Source: Aurantimonas marianensis
GTDB taxonomy: Bacteria > Pseudomonadota > Alphaproteobacteria > Rhizobiales > Rhizobiaceae
Assembly (NCBI RefSeq): GCF_024195285.1
Contig: NZ_JALHBS010000026.1
Location: 1-52,349, forward strand
DNA: 52,349 nt
Direction: 5' to 3'
In this document: piece after piece, positions 39,431-48,505 of the stretch
Position numbering within the stretch: the first letter of the stretch is position 1
How the letters are laid out: every line of letters starts with the position of its first letter
Translations under genes and position numbers: made by a program
The notes under the pieces: model-generated
Database searches by the model: none
What the model was told of the DNA's origin: nothing
The model's input: only the letters and a program-made list of their open reading frames with translations

Positions 39431-39910
39431 ATGGACGATTCATTCTGGGCCTTCGCCGCCCTCGTCATCTTTCTGGCACTCGTCTGGTATGTGAAGGCAC
39501 CGGCCAAGGTCGGCAAGACGCTCGACGACCGGGCGGCGCGGATCCGCGACGAGATTGAGGAAGCGCGGGAGCTGAAGGAGGAGGCCAAGCAGCAGCTGGC
39601 CGAATATCAGCGTCGTTGCCAGGAGGCCGAGCAGGAAGCCAAGGACATTGTCGCGGCCGCCAAGCGGGAAGCGGCGCTGTTGCTCGAGGACGCCAATCGC
39701 AAGAACGAGGAATATGTCGTGCGGCGCACGGCCATGGCGGAAACCAAGATCGCCCAGGCCGAAAGCGATGCCGTCGCCGAGGTGCGAGCATCGGCCGTTG
39801 ATATCGCGATCTCGGCGGCCGCCAAGGTTCTGGCGGACCGCAATTCGGGAAGCGAGGCCGGCCGCTTCATCGACGAATCGATCGGCGAAGTCCGCAAACG
39901 CCTGAACTGA
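39431..39910 (+). CDS. atpF: ATP synthase Fo subunit b
   Basis: The 159-residue stator protein has a short N-terminal membrane helix (FWAFAALVIFLALVWYV), then a KTLDDRAARIRDEIEEARELKEEA hinge and a long coiled coil that reaches F1. GAGGAGACG precedes ATG 39431. It is the last gene of the Fo operon. The F1 genes are not in the window, as is usual in alphaproteobacteria where Fo and F1 operons are split. Confidence 0.95.
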   Translation: MDDSFWAFAALVIFLALVWYVKAPAKVGKTLDDRAARIRDEIEEARELKEEAKQQLAEYQRRCQEAEQEAKDIVAAAKREAALLLEDANRKNEEYVVRRTAMAETKIAQAESDAVAEVRASAVDIAISAAAKVLADRNSGSEAGRFIDESIGEVRKRLN

Positions 39911-39951
39911 GCGCCGCCGCGACACTCGCGGCGCGCGAAAAGAATTTGACG

Positions 39952-39979
39952 AAGGGGTCGCCATTGGCGGCCCTTTTTC
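39952..39979 (+). terminator. Intrinsic terminator of the Fo ATP synthase operon
   Basis: A GC-rich stem (AAGGGGTCGCC with GGCGGCCCTT, one bulge) around ATT is followed by a run of T at 39974-39978. It lies 42 bases after atpF. A further stem occurs just upstream at 39911-39936. Confidence 0.75.
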
Positions 39980-40020
39980 GTTCCCGGTAGTCCTTCGCGC
40001 CCGAGCGAGGAGCCGACGCT

Positions 40021-40710
40021 CTATTCGGCGGCGTCGAGAAGATCGGCGCGCAACGGCCGGAAGCTCATCCGGTGGAGCGGGGTCGGTCCCAGCCGGGCGA
40101 TTGCCGTGAGATGCTCGGGCGTCCCATAGCCCATGTGGCGGGAGAAGCCGTAACCGGCGAAAGCCCGGCAGGCGCGGCGCATGATGCGGTCGCGGGTGAC
40201 CTTTGCGACGATCGAGGCGGCCGCGATGGACAGCGACAGCGCATCGCCGGCGATCACGGCAGTGCCGGGACAGCGCAGCAGCGGCGGCACGTCACGCCCG
40301 TCGACGAGGACGTGACACGCGGTCTCCGGAAGCGCGTGCAGCGCGCGCCGCATGGCGATCAACGTCGCGCCACGAATGTTGAAGCGGTCGATCTCAACAG
40401 CGCTCGCCGACGCGATGCCGACATGGGCCGATGCGAGAATTTCAGCGAACAGACGCTGACGCTCGGCGGCATCCAGCTTCTTGGAATCATCGAGCCCGGT
40501 CGGCAACCGGTCGCGGTCGAGAACGACCGCCGCCGCCACCACGGGACCGGCCAGAGGCCCGCGTCCGGCCTCGTCGATGCCGGCAATGCGGCGCAAGCCG
40601 CCTTCGAGCAGAACGGTTTCCCGGATAAGGTCCGGTCCGCGGCGCGCCGCGGCTTGGCGGCGCGCGGCGGGCCCGGATGCAACGGGAGAATCGGAGGAAC
40701 GGCGAGCCAT
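40021..40710 (-). CDS. rnhB: Ribonuclease HII
   Basis: The enzyme cuts RNA in RNA-DNA hybrids and removes misplaced ribonucleotides. The protein has about 229 residues. The catalytic acidic residues are visible in [19 protein letters not shown] (Asp-Glu), in [12 protein letters not shown], and in [26 protein letters not shown] and [11 protein letters not shown] complete the family pattern. The Arg/Ala-rich leader makes the start uncertain; ATG 40710 is chosen over in-frame ATGs at 40731 and 40788. Confidence 0.94.
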   Translation of the reverse strand: MARRSSDSPVASGPAARRQAAARRGPDLIRETVLLEGGLRRIAGIDEAGRGPLAGPVVAAAVVLDRDRLPTGLDDSKKLDAAERQRLFAEILASAHVGIASASAVEIDRFNIRGATLIAMRRALHALPETACHVLVDGRDVPPLLRCPGTAVIAGDALSLSIAAASIVAKVTRDRIMRRACRAFAGYGFSRHMGYGTPEHLTAIARLGPTPLHRMSFRPLRADLLDAAE

Positions 40711-40845
40711 GATGCGGCAAGACTCGCGCATTCTCCGATTCTCCACAAGTCTCGCCGTGTTCCGGGGAAGAACCGGCGAGAGCGCCAAGCCGCGAGGGGC
40801 GGCGGCCAGACGATCGAGCGGGGAGCGACCTCCCCGGGGCTGGGA

Positions 40846-42003
40846 TCAGAGCAGCGCAAGCTGGACGCCGGCCCCCTTCGGCGGCGTGAACCGGTCGCAT
40901 CTGAGTTCGGTGCGGGTCTGGTTGAGGCCCAACCGCCGGGCCGTCATTTCGAAGCGCCGCCGGATCTGGAACGCATAGGGGCCATTCCCGCGCATCCGCT
41001 TGCCCCATTCCGCGTCATAGTCCTTGCCGTCCCGCATCGAGCGCAGCAGCGACAGGACATGCCGGTAGCGGTTGGGGTAATGACGCAGCAGCCATTCCTT
41101 GAACAGCGGCGAAACTTCGAGCGGCAGGCGCAAGAGCACGTAGCCGGCATCGCGGGCGCCGGCCGTGCTGGCCGATTCGAGCACCCGTTCGATTTCCGAA
41201 TCGGTCAGGCCGGGGATGATCGGCGCCATCATCACCGTCGTCGGAATACCGGCCTCGCTGAGCGCCTTGACCGCGTCCAGCCGCTTTGCCGGCGTTGCCG
41301 CGCGCGGCTCCATCGCCCTGGCAAGAGTGCGGTCGAGCGTGGTTACGGACAGGGCGACCTTCGCCAATCCCTTGGCCGCCATGCGCTGGAGAATGTCGAT
41401 GTCGCGCAGGACGAGAGCCGATTTGGTGACGATCCCCACCGGATGATTCGCCGCCTCCAGCACTTCGAGGATTTCGCGCATGATCCGCCACGTCTTCTCG
41501 ACCGGCTGATAGGGGTCGGTATTGGTGCCTATGGCGATGGAGCGAACCTCGTAGCCGGGCTTCGACAATTCCCGTTCCAGAAGTTCGGCGGCATTCGGCT
41601 TGGCGAACAGTCTCGATTCGAAGTCCAGCCCGGCGGAAAGTCCCATATAGGCGTGGGTCGGCCGCGCAAAACAATAGACGCAGCCGTGCTCGCAGCCCCG
41701 ATACGGATTGATCGAGCGGTCGAACGAGATGTCGGGCGAATTGTTGCGGGTGATGATCGTCTTCGGCTTCTCGACCTGCACGTCGGTCTTGAATGCCGGC
41801 AACTCGTCGAGACTGTTCCAGCCGTCGTCGAAGGCGCTGCGCGCGAAGGGCTCGTAACGGCCGCTCGGATTCACGCCCGCGCCGCGGCCGCGCCGCCGCT
41901 CGAAGCCGATCCGCAGACCGGATTCGGCGATGATGTGATTGGCGATGTCGATGCCGTCCGGGGCGGCGAAGGCCGCGCGATCGGCGCTCTTGATGTCCTG
42001 CAT
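40846..42003 (-). CDS. PA0069/Rv2578c-family radical SAM protein
   Basis: The 385-residue protein belongs to a radical SAM family (PA0069 type, splB-like) of unproven function. It has the cluster-binding C-x3-C-x2-C in NPYRGCEHGCVYCFARPTH (near residue 110), SAM-site elements IAIGTNTDPYQPVE and LVTKSALVLRDIDIL-like, and the C-terminal MRGNGPYAFQIRRRF block. A LexA-type box lies 60 bases upstream, which hints at a DNA-damage role. It is followed by rnhB after 135 bases on the same strand. Confidence 0.9.
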   Translation of the reverse strand: MQDIKSADRAAFAAPDGIDIANHIIAESGLRIGFERRRGRGAGVNPSGRYEPFARSAFDDGWNSLDELPAFKTDVQVEKPKTIITRNNSPDISFDRSINPYRGCEHGCVYCFARPTHAYMGLSAGLDFESRLFAKPNAAELLERELSKPGYEVRSIAIGTNTDPYQPVEKTWRIMREILEVLEAANHPVGIVTKSALVLRDIDILQRMAAKGLAKVALSVTTLDRTLARAMEPRAATPAKRLDAVKALSEAGIPTTVMMAPIIPGLTDSEIERVLESASTAGARDAGYVLLRLPLEVSPLFKEWLLRHYPNRYRHVLSLLRSMRDGKDYDAEWGKRMRGNGPYAFQIRRRFEMTARRLGLNQTRTELRCDRFTPPKGAGVQLALL

Positions 42004-42062
42004 GGTAGGAATCTTCCGGCTCGCTCTATCGATGTATGAATAGAGTCCTAATCCGACGATTA

Positions 42063-42077
42063 GAACAATACAAGAAC
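42063..42077 (-). promoter_or_regulatory. Candidate LexA (SOS) box upstream of the PA0069-type radical SAM gene
   Basis: On the minus strand it reads GTTC-TTGTATT-GTTC, an exact fit to the alphaproteobacterial GTTC-N7-GTTC operator. It is 60 bases before the ATG at 42003, in an AT-rich intergenic patch shared with the divergent glycosyltransferase-like gene. Confidence 0.6.
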
Positions 42078-42128
42078 AAAAACGTTCCGCCGCTGGTTTT
42101 CGACGGCTGGCTCCGCTAAAGGGGGAAC

Positions 42129-42656
42129 ATGCTCAGCGTGTTGATGGATTGCGGACCGGACGACAAACAGCTTGCGACGAGTCTTGCCACGCTCGTCCCG
42201 GGGGCGGTCGAAGGTGTCGTCCGGGAGGTGGTGCTGGTCGATCGGGGGATGGGGCCGCAGGCGCATCGGGTCGCCGATCATGCCGGCTGCCGGGTGGTCT
42301 CGGAAGAGGAGTTCCGTCCCACGATCGAGACGGCCAAGGGCGAGTGGCTGTTGCTGTTGGAGCCCGGTGCCCGACTGATGCCGGGATGGATCGGCGCCGT
42401 CGTGGAACATGCCGACGAAGTGGCGCGGGGGACCGCGAAGATCGCGCCGGCGCGGTTTCGCCGGGCGCGGATGGACCGGCCGGGCTTCCTGCAACGGTTC
42501 CGGCAGATCCGCACCGCGCTCGCGGAGGGCTTCCTGGTGCAAAAGCCGCAGGCGATCGGCTTGTCCAGGCTCGCCTTCAATCTGGAGGAAGTGGCCAAGG
42601 GCGTGGCGGTCGAGCGTCTGGCCGTGGAGATCAGGCCGGCGCTCCGGGCAAGGTAA
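42129..42656 (+). CDS. Glycosyltransferase-like protein (GT-A fragment-type)
   Basis: The 175-residue protein resembles small family 2-like glycosyltransferases of Rhizobiales. The start LSVLMDCGPDDKQLATSLATLVPGAV, a VREVVLVDRG strand and GEWLLLLEPGARLMPGWIGAV (where the DxD-like site would be) are visible. A classical DxD is absent (LEPGA), so catalysis is doubtful. It is divergent from the radical SAM gene and convergent with moaB. Confidence 0.6.
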   Translation: MLSVLMDCGPDDKQLATSLATLVPGAVEGVVREVVLVDRGMGPQAHRVADHAGCRVVSEEEFRPTIETAKGEWLLLLEPGARLMPGWIGAVVEHADEVARGTAKIAPARFRRARMDRPGFLQRFRQIRTALAEGFLVQKPQAIGLSRLAFNLEEVAKGVAVERLAVEIRPALRAR

Positions 42657-42668
42657 ACCGCCGTGGTA

Positions 42669-43169
42669 TCAGGCGGGACCGCCACCGCCGCGGCGCAGAT
42701 GCTCGTCGAGCCGCGGCATGATCTCGACGAAGTTGCACGGCTTATGCCGGTAATCGAGCTGCGCCTCGAGAATGTGATCCCAGCCGTCGCGACAGGCGCC
42801 TGGCGAGCCGGGAAGCACGAAGACGAAGGTGGCGGCGATGACCCCGCCGGTGGCGCGGGACTGGATCGTCGAGACGCCGATCTTGTCGAAGGAAATCCGG
42901 TGGAAGACGGCTGAAAAGCCGTCCATGCGCTTTTCGAACAGTGGCTCCAGCGCCTCCGGGGTGACGTCGCGACCGGTGAAACCCGTGCCGCCCGTGGTGA
43001 TGACGACGTCGACCTCGTCGCGTTGGCTTCCGCGGTCGGCGAGCCGATGGCCGGCCGCTTCCAGACGCTCGACCAGAACGGCGCCGGACTTGTCGTCCTC
43101 GATGCGCCTCGTATCGGACACGGTCAGGACCGCGATCGACAGGGGAATGAAGGGCTTTTCCGTGTTCAT
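42669..43169 (-). CDS. moaB: Molybdenum cofactor biosynthesis protein B, with internal deletion
   Basis: MoaB binds molybdopterin and is thought to adenylylate it. The 166-residue protein has the TVSDTR start, the VVITTGGTGFTGRDVTPEALEPLF motif, STIQSRATGG and the FVFVLPGSPGACRDGW motif. Between AGHRLADR and EVDVVITTGG only about 6 residues remain where relatives, as I recall them, have about 22. An in-frame loss of about 48 bases seems to have removed the helix normally written IRxxLxxW. The molybdenum hydroxylase at the left edge would need this cofactor. Confidence 0.88.
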   Translation of the reverse strand: MNTEKPFIPLSIAVLTVSDTRRIEDDKSGAVLVERLEAAGHRLADRGSQRDEVDVVITTGGTGFTGRDVTPEALEPLFEKRMDGFSAVFHRISFDKIGVSTIQSRATGGVIAATFVFVLPGSPGACRDGWDHILEAQLDYRHKPCNFVEIMPRLDEHLRRGGGGPA

Positions 43170-43187
43170 GTCGCGCAGGTCCTCGTA

Positions 43188-44093
43188 TCAGTTCGCTCCC
43201 GACACCCACCAGCCGGGACAGGCGGCTTCAATCCGGCTTCGCGCCCGTCGCATGTGGTCTTCATCCTCGAAGAGGCCGAAGACCGTCGCGCCGGAGCCGG
43301 ACATGCGGGCGAAGCGGGCCCCTTCGGCGATAAGCCGTCGGCGTACGGTGGCGATCGCCGGGACCATGTCCACCGCCGTCGGCTCCAGATCGTTGCGGGT
43401 CCGCGAAAGCCATGTGGCGAGTGCCGCAATATCCGGGAATCCGCCCGGCGGCAACGGTGGCAAGGGCGGGTTGTCGCGACGCGGCACCCTCGCGAAGACG
43501 TCCGCGGTCGATACCGGCGCGCGCGGGTTGACCATGAGCAAGGGCAGGGAAGGAAGACCCGTCAGCGGCGAAACGGTTTCGCCGATCCCGCTGATCAGCG
43601 CGGGCCGCCCGTCGAGACACATCGGGACGTCGGCGCCGAGCGCGATCGATTCCCGCGCGAGGCGCTTCGCCGCATCGGGCGCGCGATCCGCGATCATGCG
43701 CAGAAGCGCCGCCGCGTCCGCCGATCCGCCGCCGATGCCGGCGGCGACCGGAAGCCGCTTGTCGAGATGGATCGCCAGCGGCGGCAACGCCAGATCTCGT
43801 TCGGCCAGCACTGTCCGGGCGAAGCTGGCCGCGCGCAGCAGGATGTTGTCGGCGCCGGCGGGCACAAAGGCGGCAAAAGGGCCGCCGACCTCCAGCCTAT
43901 CCTGTGCGGCGGACGCTGGCGCGACCGTGACGCGATCGCCGGTATCGGCGGCGAAGACGACCAGACTTTCCAGACAGTGGTAGCCGTCGGCGCGGCGGTC
44001 GACGACATGCAGGGCCAGGTTGATCTTGGCCGGGGCGAGCAGCCGGGTCGGCGGTATCGCGAGGGGCGGCAAGGGCCCGGTGCCCGGGCTCAA
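43188..44093 (-). CDS. ispE: 4-diphosphocytidyl-2-C-methyl-D-erythritol kinase
   Basis: This GHMP kinase of the MEP isoprenoid pathway has about 301 residues. It has APAKINLALHVVDRRADGYH near the N-terminus (catalytic Lys), the ATP loop LPVAAGIGGGSADAAALLR (near residue 115) and the C-terminal MSGSGATVFGLF motif. No ATG is near the conserved start. The TTG at 44093 overlaps the TGA of the upstream TPR gene by four bases (TTGA), and another TTG at 44072 is possible. Translation is probably coupled to the TPR gene. Confidence 0.93.
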   Translation of the reverse strand: MSPGTGPLPPLAIPPTRLLAPAKINLALHVVDRRADGYHCLESLVVFAADTGDRVTVAPASAAQDRLEVGGPFAAFVPAGADNILLRAASFARTVLAERDLALPPLAIHLDKRLPVAAGIGGGSADAAALLRMIADRAPDAAKRLARESIALGADVPMCLDGRPALISGIGETVSPLTGLPSLPLLMVNPRAPVSTADVFARVPRRDNPPLPPLPPGGFPDIAALATWLSRTRNDLEPTAVDMVPAIATVRRRLIAEGARFARMSGSGATVFGLFEDEDHMRRARSRIEAACPGWWVSGAN

Positions 44094-45937
44094 TCGGCCT
44101 TGGTGCCGGAGCCGGGCGTCTTGACGGGATCGTTCGCGGCGCTGTTGCGAGCCGCCCGCTCGGTATTCGTCGCCGCAGCGCCGGAGGGTGCCTTGGCTTT
44201 CACATCCGCCGGGTCGAGGCCTCTCGCCAGCTTGGCGCGGATGGTCTGGGCGGCCTCCCGTTCCGGCTTCGGCTCGCCGACGAGGGCGCGCTCCCACTGG
44301 AAACGCGCTTCCCGCGTGCGGCCGACCCGCCAGTAGGCGTCGCCGAGATGGTCGTTGATGGTCGGATCCATCGGCGTTATCAGCACCGCGCGTTCGAGTT
44401 GCTCGACGGCCTCCTCGAACCGGCCGAGGCGGAAATACGCCCAGCCGAGCGAATCGATGATGTAGCCGTCGTTCGGCCGCAACTCGACGGCCTTCCTGAT
44501 CATGTCGAGACCCTCTTTCAGGTTCTCGTTCATGTCGACCCACGAATAGCCGAGATAGTTCAGGACCTGCGGCTGGTTCGGCGAGAGTTCGAGTGCCGTC
44601 TTGAAATCGGCCTCGGCCTTGTCCCACTGCTTGGTCCGTTCAAAGGCGATGCCGCGCTGGTAGTAGAGGTTCCAGTTCGCCGTCTGTCCGGGTTCGGAAA
44701 GAGCGATCGCCTTGTTCAAGGTCTTGGCGGCCTCCGCGTAGTCCTTGTCGGCGGCAAGGACATCGGCGAGCGCGGTATGAGCCTTGATGTCGTCCGGAAA
44801 GTCGCGCACCGCCCGGGTCAGATGGGCCTTGGCCTCGTCCTTGCGCTCGGCATACCAAAGGTCGAGGCCGATCTGCAGTTCGGCGGTGCGCCGATAGGCC
44901 GAGTTTTCCGGGATTTCCCGATAGTAGGAAATCGCCAGATCCAGCTGTTCGGAACGCTCGGCGATGCCGGCAAGGGCGGTCAGGAGCGCCGGATTACGCG
45001 GCGCGAGGGCTCGGGCCAGTTGAAAATACAACAGCGCGACCTGCTGACCATCGCCCCGATTGATCGCCTGGCCGAGGATGTAGAGCGTCTCGGCGGCGCC
45101 TTCCTGAACAGTAGCGATGGCAGGCTCGATCGTCTCGCCCTTCTCGACGCGTTCCTTCAGATGCAATAGCGGATCGTAGGTCGGCACGAGTTCCAGCCCG
45201 GCCTCGATCGCCTCGAGCGCGGCATCGGTGTTGCTGGTGCGCGTTTCCAGCCGCGCAAGCGCTTCGGCGGCCGCGTGGTTGGCGTCCGGCGAGGTGCGGG
45301 CCGATTCCTGGTCGTCGACGACCTTGCGAAGCGCGACGCGGGCGACGTCCGGGCGCCCGGCAACATCGGCGATGAGGCCCTTCTGGTAGTTGTTGAAGAT
45401 CGCGAACCAGGGTGCGCCGTCCAGTTCGTCGAGGCGGGACAGGGCGGCGTCGATCCGTCCGGCGCCGAGTTCCGACCAGGCGATCAACTGGCCGATGAGC
45501 AACGCGTCGAGATCGCTCGGATTGGGCAGGTCGAACTCGGCGATAGCGGCATCGAAATTGCCGCGACCCAGGGCATCGACACCCAGCGCCATGCGCGCGA
45601 CCTTGCTGGCCTCCGGCGCGTCGCGCAGCTTCGCTGCCATGTCGACGCCGTCCTTGAAGCGCCCGTCGGCGAGAAAGGCGAACATCGCGTCCTGCCGCAA
45701 CAGGTTGGAGGTCGGATCCATCGACAGGGCCTGCGCGAAGAAATCGGTGGCGGCTTCGAGGTCGCCGTCGCGCTGCGCCGATTTGGCGGCCAGATAGGCG
45801 CCCGACAGGGACTGGGCCTGGGCCATTCCCGCCTTGGCTCCCTCCGCGCGGGTTCCCGCGGCACGCGCGGCAGGGGCCGCCGTGGCGGCGAACAGGGCAG
45901 TGGCTGTCAGCAACGTCAGAAAGCGCGATGTCTGCAC
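44090..45937 (-). CDS. Exported tetratricopeptide-repeat protein
   Basis: The 615-residue protein starts with a signal peptide (LTLLTATALFAATAAPAARA, residues about 7-26). Many TPR units follow, for example KSAQRDGDLEAATDFFAQAL, AVELRPNDGYIIDSLGWAYF and LITPMDPTINDHLGDAYWRVG. The C-terminal 40 residues are disordered and Ala/Thr-rich. Such proteins act as periplasmic scaffolds; this one is conserved next to ispE in Rhizobiales. The GTG at 45937 has an AGAGGA site 7 bases away and places the signal peptide at the very N-terminus; an upstream start at 46009 would bury it. Confidence 0.88.
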   Translation of the reverse strand: MQTSRFLTLLTATALFAATAAPAARAAGTRAEGAKAGMAQAQSLSGAYLAAKSAQRDGDLEAATDFFAQALSMDPTSNLLRQDAMFAFLADGRFKDGVDMAAKLRDAPEASKVARMALGVDALGRGNFDAAIAEFDLPNPSDLDALLIGQLIAWSELGAGRIDAALSRLDELDGAPWFAIFNNYQKGLIADVAGRPDVARVALRKVVDDQESARTSPDANHAAAEALARLETRTSNTDAALEAIEAGLELVPTYDPLLHLKERVEKGETIEPAIATVQEGAAETLYILGQAINRGDGQQVALLYFQLARALAPRNPALLTALAGIAERSEQLDLAISYYREIPENSAYRRTAELQIGLDLWYAERKDEAKAHLTRAVRDFPDDIKAHTALADVLAADKDYAEAAKTLNKAIALSEPGQTANWNLYYQRGIAFERTKQWDKAEADFKTALELSPNQPQVLNYLGYSWVDMNENLKEGLDMIRKAVELRPNDGYIIDSLGWAYFRLGRFEEAVEQLERAVLITPMDPTINDHLGDAYWRVGRTREARFQWERALVGEPKPEREAAQTIRAKLARGLDPADVKAKAPSGAAATNTERAARNSAANDPVKTPGSGTKAD

Positions 45938-46136
45938 GTAAAATCCTCTTTCCGGGCCGCGCCGGCCAGCGATAACGCGCGGCGGCTTGTTGCCGAAATC
46001 CTGGCTCACCTTAATCCAGTGACCTGTGGAGGTGAAGCCAAATGGCGCCTAACAGGCGCTTTCCTGTTGCACCGAGAGATTGTCGGGATTGCGGCTACAC
46101 CGCGAGCGGGTGGAAACGGGGCGGTCCGCCCCCGGG

Positions 46137-47153
46137 TCAACTGACCCGGTCGATGCAGAACGCGACGACGCCCAGCAGCGCGTCGCGGCCTGGCGAGGCG
46201 GGCAGCGAGGTCGCGGCTTCGTGCGCCGCGTCGCCGTAGAGCCGGGCGCGGGCGATCGTCGCGTCCAGCGCGCCGTGACGGCGTATCAGCGCCTTGGCGC
46301 GTTGAAGCGCCTCGTCATCATTCCGGCCTCTCTCCATGGCGTCGCGCCAGAAGCTCCGTTCCTCCTCGCCGCCCGCCTCGTAGGCGAGAATCACCGGCAG
46401 GGTGATCTTGCCCTCGCGAAAATCGTCGCCGGTGTTCTTGCCCAGATCGGTGGCGGACCCGTCGTAATCGAGCACGTCGTCGACCAGCTGGAAGGCGAGG
46501 CCGAGATTGCGTCCGTAGCGGCGCATCGCCTCGCGCTCGGCCGTGCCGGCGCCAGCGACGACCGGGCCGACCTCCGCCGCGGCGGAAAACAGCGCCGCCG
46601 TCTTGGCGTCGACGACCGCGAGATAGTCGGCCTCGCTCGTCGTCATGTGCTTGGCCGCCGAGAGCTGCCAGACCTCGCCCTCGGCGTTGACGGCGGAGGC
46701 CGTGGACAGGATGTCGAGCGCGGCGAGCGAGCCGACCTCGACCATCATCTTGAAGGCCTGGCCGAGCAGGAAATCGCCGACGAGGACGCTGGCCTGATTG
46801 CCCCAGATCGTGCGGGCGGTCTTCTTGCCGCGCCTGAGATCGCTTTCGTCGACCACATCGTCATGCAGCAGCGTCGCCGTATGCATGAACTCGACGCTCG
46901 CGGCGAGCTTCACATGCGCGTCGCCGTCATAGCCATGCGCCAGCGCCGACGCGATCGTCAGCATCGGCCGCAGCCGCTTGCCGCCGGAGGAGATCAGGTG
47001 CTCGGCGATCTCGGGAATCAGCTCGACATTCGAGCCGGCCATCGCAAGGATCAGCTCGTTGACGCGAGTCATGTCGGACGCCGTGACCGCGAGGATCGGT
47101 TCGATCGAACCGCGGGTATCCGTCCGCCCGATGGGGCTGGCCAAGCTCACCAT
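46137..47153 (-). CDS. Polyprenyl diphosphate synthase (ubiquinone side chain type)
   Basis: The trans-prenyl chain elongation enzyme probably makes the octa- to decaprenyl tail of ubiquinone. The 338-residue protein has the first Asp-rich motif in LLHDDVVDESDLRRGKKT (near residue 100), GDFLLGQAFKMMVE, and the second in FQLVDDVLDYDGSATDLGKNTGDDFREGK (near residue 230). SGGKRLRPML binds the pyrophosphate. ATG 47153 begins the family N-terminus; a longer frame to 47600 is antisense to the DUF2007 gene. It would use the products of ispE and fni. Confidence 0.94.
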   Translation of the reverse strand: MVSLASPIGRTDTRGSIEPILAVTASDMTRVNELILAMAGSNVELIPEIAEHLISSGGKRLRPMLTIASALAHGYDGDAHVKLAASVEFMHTATLLHDDVVDESDLRRGKKTARTIWGNQASVLVGDFLLGQAFKMMVEVGSLAALDILSTASAVNAEGEVWQLSAAKHMTTSEADYLAVVDAKTAALFSAAAEVGPVVAGAGTAEREAMRRYGRNLGLAFQLVDDVLDYDGSATDLGKNTGDDFREGKITLPVILAYEAGGEEERSFWRDAMERGRNDDEALQRAKALIRRHGALDATIARARLYGDAAHEAATSLPASPGRDALLGVVAFCIDRVS

Positions 47154-47393
47154 GTCACTCCGTTGCTTTCCCGCGCAGGCCGCGCGGGTAGTTGCCGGAC
47201 ATCGCTCCCGAAGATGGCGTAGGCGCCGCCGATATAAAGGCCTTGCCGCCGCCACGCCGAAAGAACGCGCGCCCGTTTCGCCCCAGCCCTTGCCATGACT
47301 GACGCATTTCGGGCACCTATATCGCGGCTGGAGAGCATGCGGCCCCATCTTTCCCCGGCTTCGGTCGTCCCATTTCTCGAAGCGGTGCAGATC

Positions 47394-47612
47394 ATGCAAG
47401 AACTCATGCGGTCCAACGACGCGGTTCTCATTTCCTTCGTCGATGCTCTCTTGAACGATGCGGACATTCCGCATTTTGTCGCCGATGTCCATATGAGTAT
47501 TCTCGACGGATCGATCGGCGTCTTGCCGCGCCGCGTCCTGGTCGATCCCGACCATATCGACCAGGCCCGCAGAATCCTCAAGGACGCCGAACTCGGCCAT
47601 GAACTGTCCTGA
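47394..47612 (+). CDS. DUF2007 domain protein
   Basis: The 72-residue protein fits DUF2007, small proteins sometimes called putative signal-transducing with no proven role. The pattern ELMRSNDAVLISFVDALLNDA, VADVHMSILDGSIGVLPRRVLV and the final ARRILKDAEL cover the whole length. An in-frame ATG at 47295 would add 33 non-conserved residues, so ATG 47394 is chosen. It overlaps the methyltransferase gene by 14 bases. Confidence 0.87.
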   Translation: MQELMRSNDAVLISFVDALLNDADIPHFVADVHMSILDGSIGVLPRRVLVDPDHIDQARRILKDAELGHELS

Positions 47613-48414
47613 TCCGGCATCCGCGATCGACCACGAGGCGGACCCGTCGCCGGTTCGACGCGACGCGTTTTATGGTGGCCGGTTCGTGGTGCTGCAGCCG
47701 GCGCGCGGCGGCTACCGGTCGGGTCTCGACGCGATGCTTCTTGCCGCGACGCTGCCCGAATCGGCGACGGGCAGCGTTGCCGATATCGGCGCCGGGGCAG
47801 GGGTGGTCGGCCTCGCCGCGGCCTGCCGGGCCGAACGGGTCGAGGTGACGCTCGTCGAGAAAAGCCCGGTGATGGCGGAGCTGGCGCGCCGTGGGCTGGC
47901 CCTGCCCGAGAACGCGCCTTATCGACATCGCGCGCGCGTCGTCGAGGCCGACATCCTGGCGGGCCGGGCCGGGCGTGAAGCCGCCGGCCTTGGCGACGGC
48001 GCGTTTCAGCATGTCCTCACCAACCCGCCGTTCTATCCGCACGGCCATCGTGCCTCGCCCGACCCGCTGCGCGCCGAGGCCCTCAGTGCCGCCGACGCCG
48101 ACTTCCTGCCGGCCTGGATGCGCGCCTGTGCCGCTCTGCTCGACCCCGGCGGCTTGTTCACCGCCATCGTGCGGCCGGACGCGCTGCCGGCGATGCTGCA
48201 GGCGAGCGAAGGCCGGCTGGGCGGAATGCGGGTGCTGCCGGTGCATTCCAGGCCCATGACACCGGCGAAACGGCTCATTGTCTCCGGCCGAAAGGGATCG
48301 CGCGCGCCCCTGGCGGTGCTGCCCGGCCGCACGCTGCATGCGCCCGACGGCGGCTTGGAACCCTTCGCCGAAGCGCTCGCCGCCGGCACGGCCAATATCC
48401 GGCTCGATCCATGA
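47599..48414 (+). CDS. TrmN6-like tRNA (adenine-N6) methyltransferase
   Basis: This is a SAM-dependent methyltransferase of 271 residues. It has motif I ADIGAGAGVVGLAAA (61-75) and the catalytic NPPF (142-145) typical of N6-adenine enzymes. The QPARGGYRSGLDAMLLAA segment near residue 33 is characteristic of the TrmN6/YfiC group, which methylates A37 of tRNA1(Val). The ATG overlaps the DUF2007 gene end by 14 bases, so the two are coupled. The tRNA target is inferred by family. Confidence 0.88.
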   Translation: MNCPDPASAIDHEADPSPVRRDAFYGGRFVVLQPARGGYRSGLDAMLLAATLPESATGSVADIGAGAGVVGLAAACRAERVEVTLVEKSPVMAELARRGLALPENAPYRHRARVVEADILAGRAGREAAGLGDGAFQHVLTNPPFYPHGHRASPDPLRAEALSAADADFLPAWMRACAALLDPGGLFTAIVRPDALPAMLQASEGRLGGMRVLPVHSRPMTPAKRLIVSGRKGSRAPLAVLPGRTLHAPDGGLEPFAEALAAGTANIRLDP

Positions 48415-48505
48415 ATTGACGGGTGACGCGCTTCGATGCGTTGCGAAACGGCCGATCGCGCTTACATGCCAGGCCTGATCCTGTCCCAGCAGCAAGGGCC
48501 CTCCG

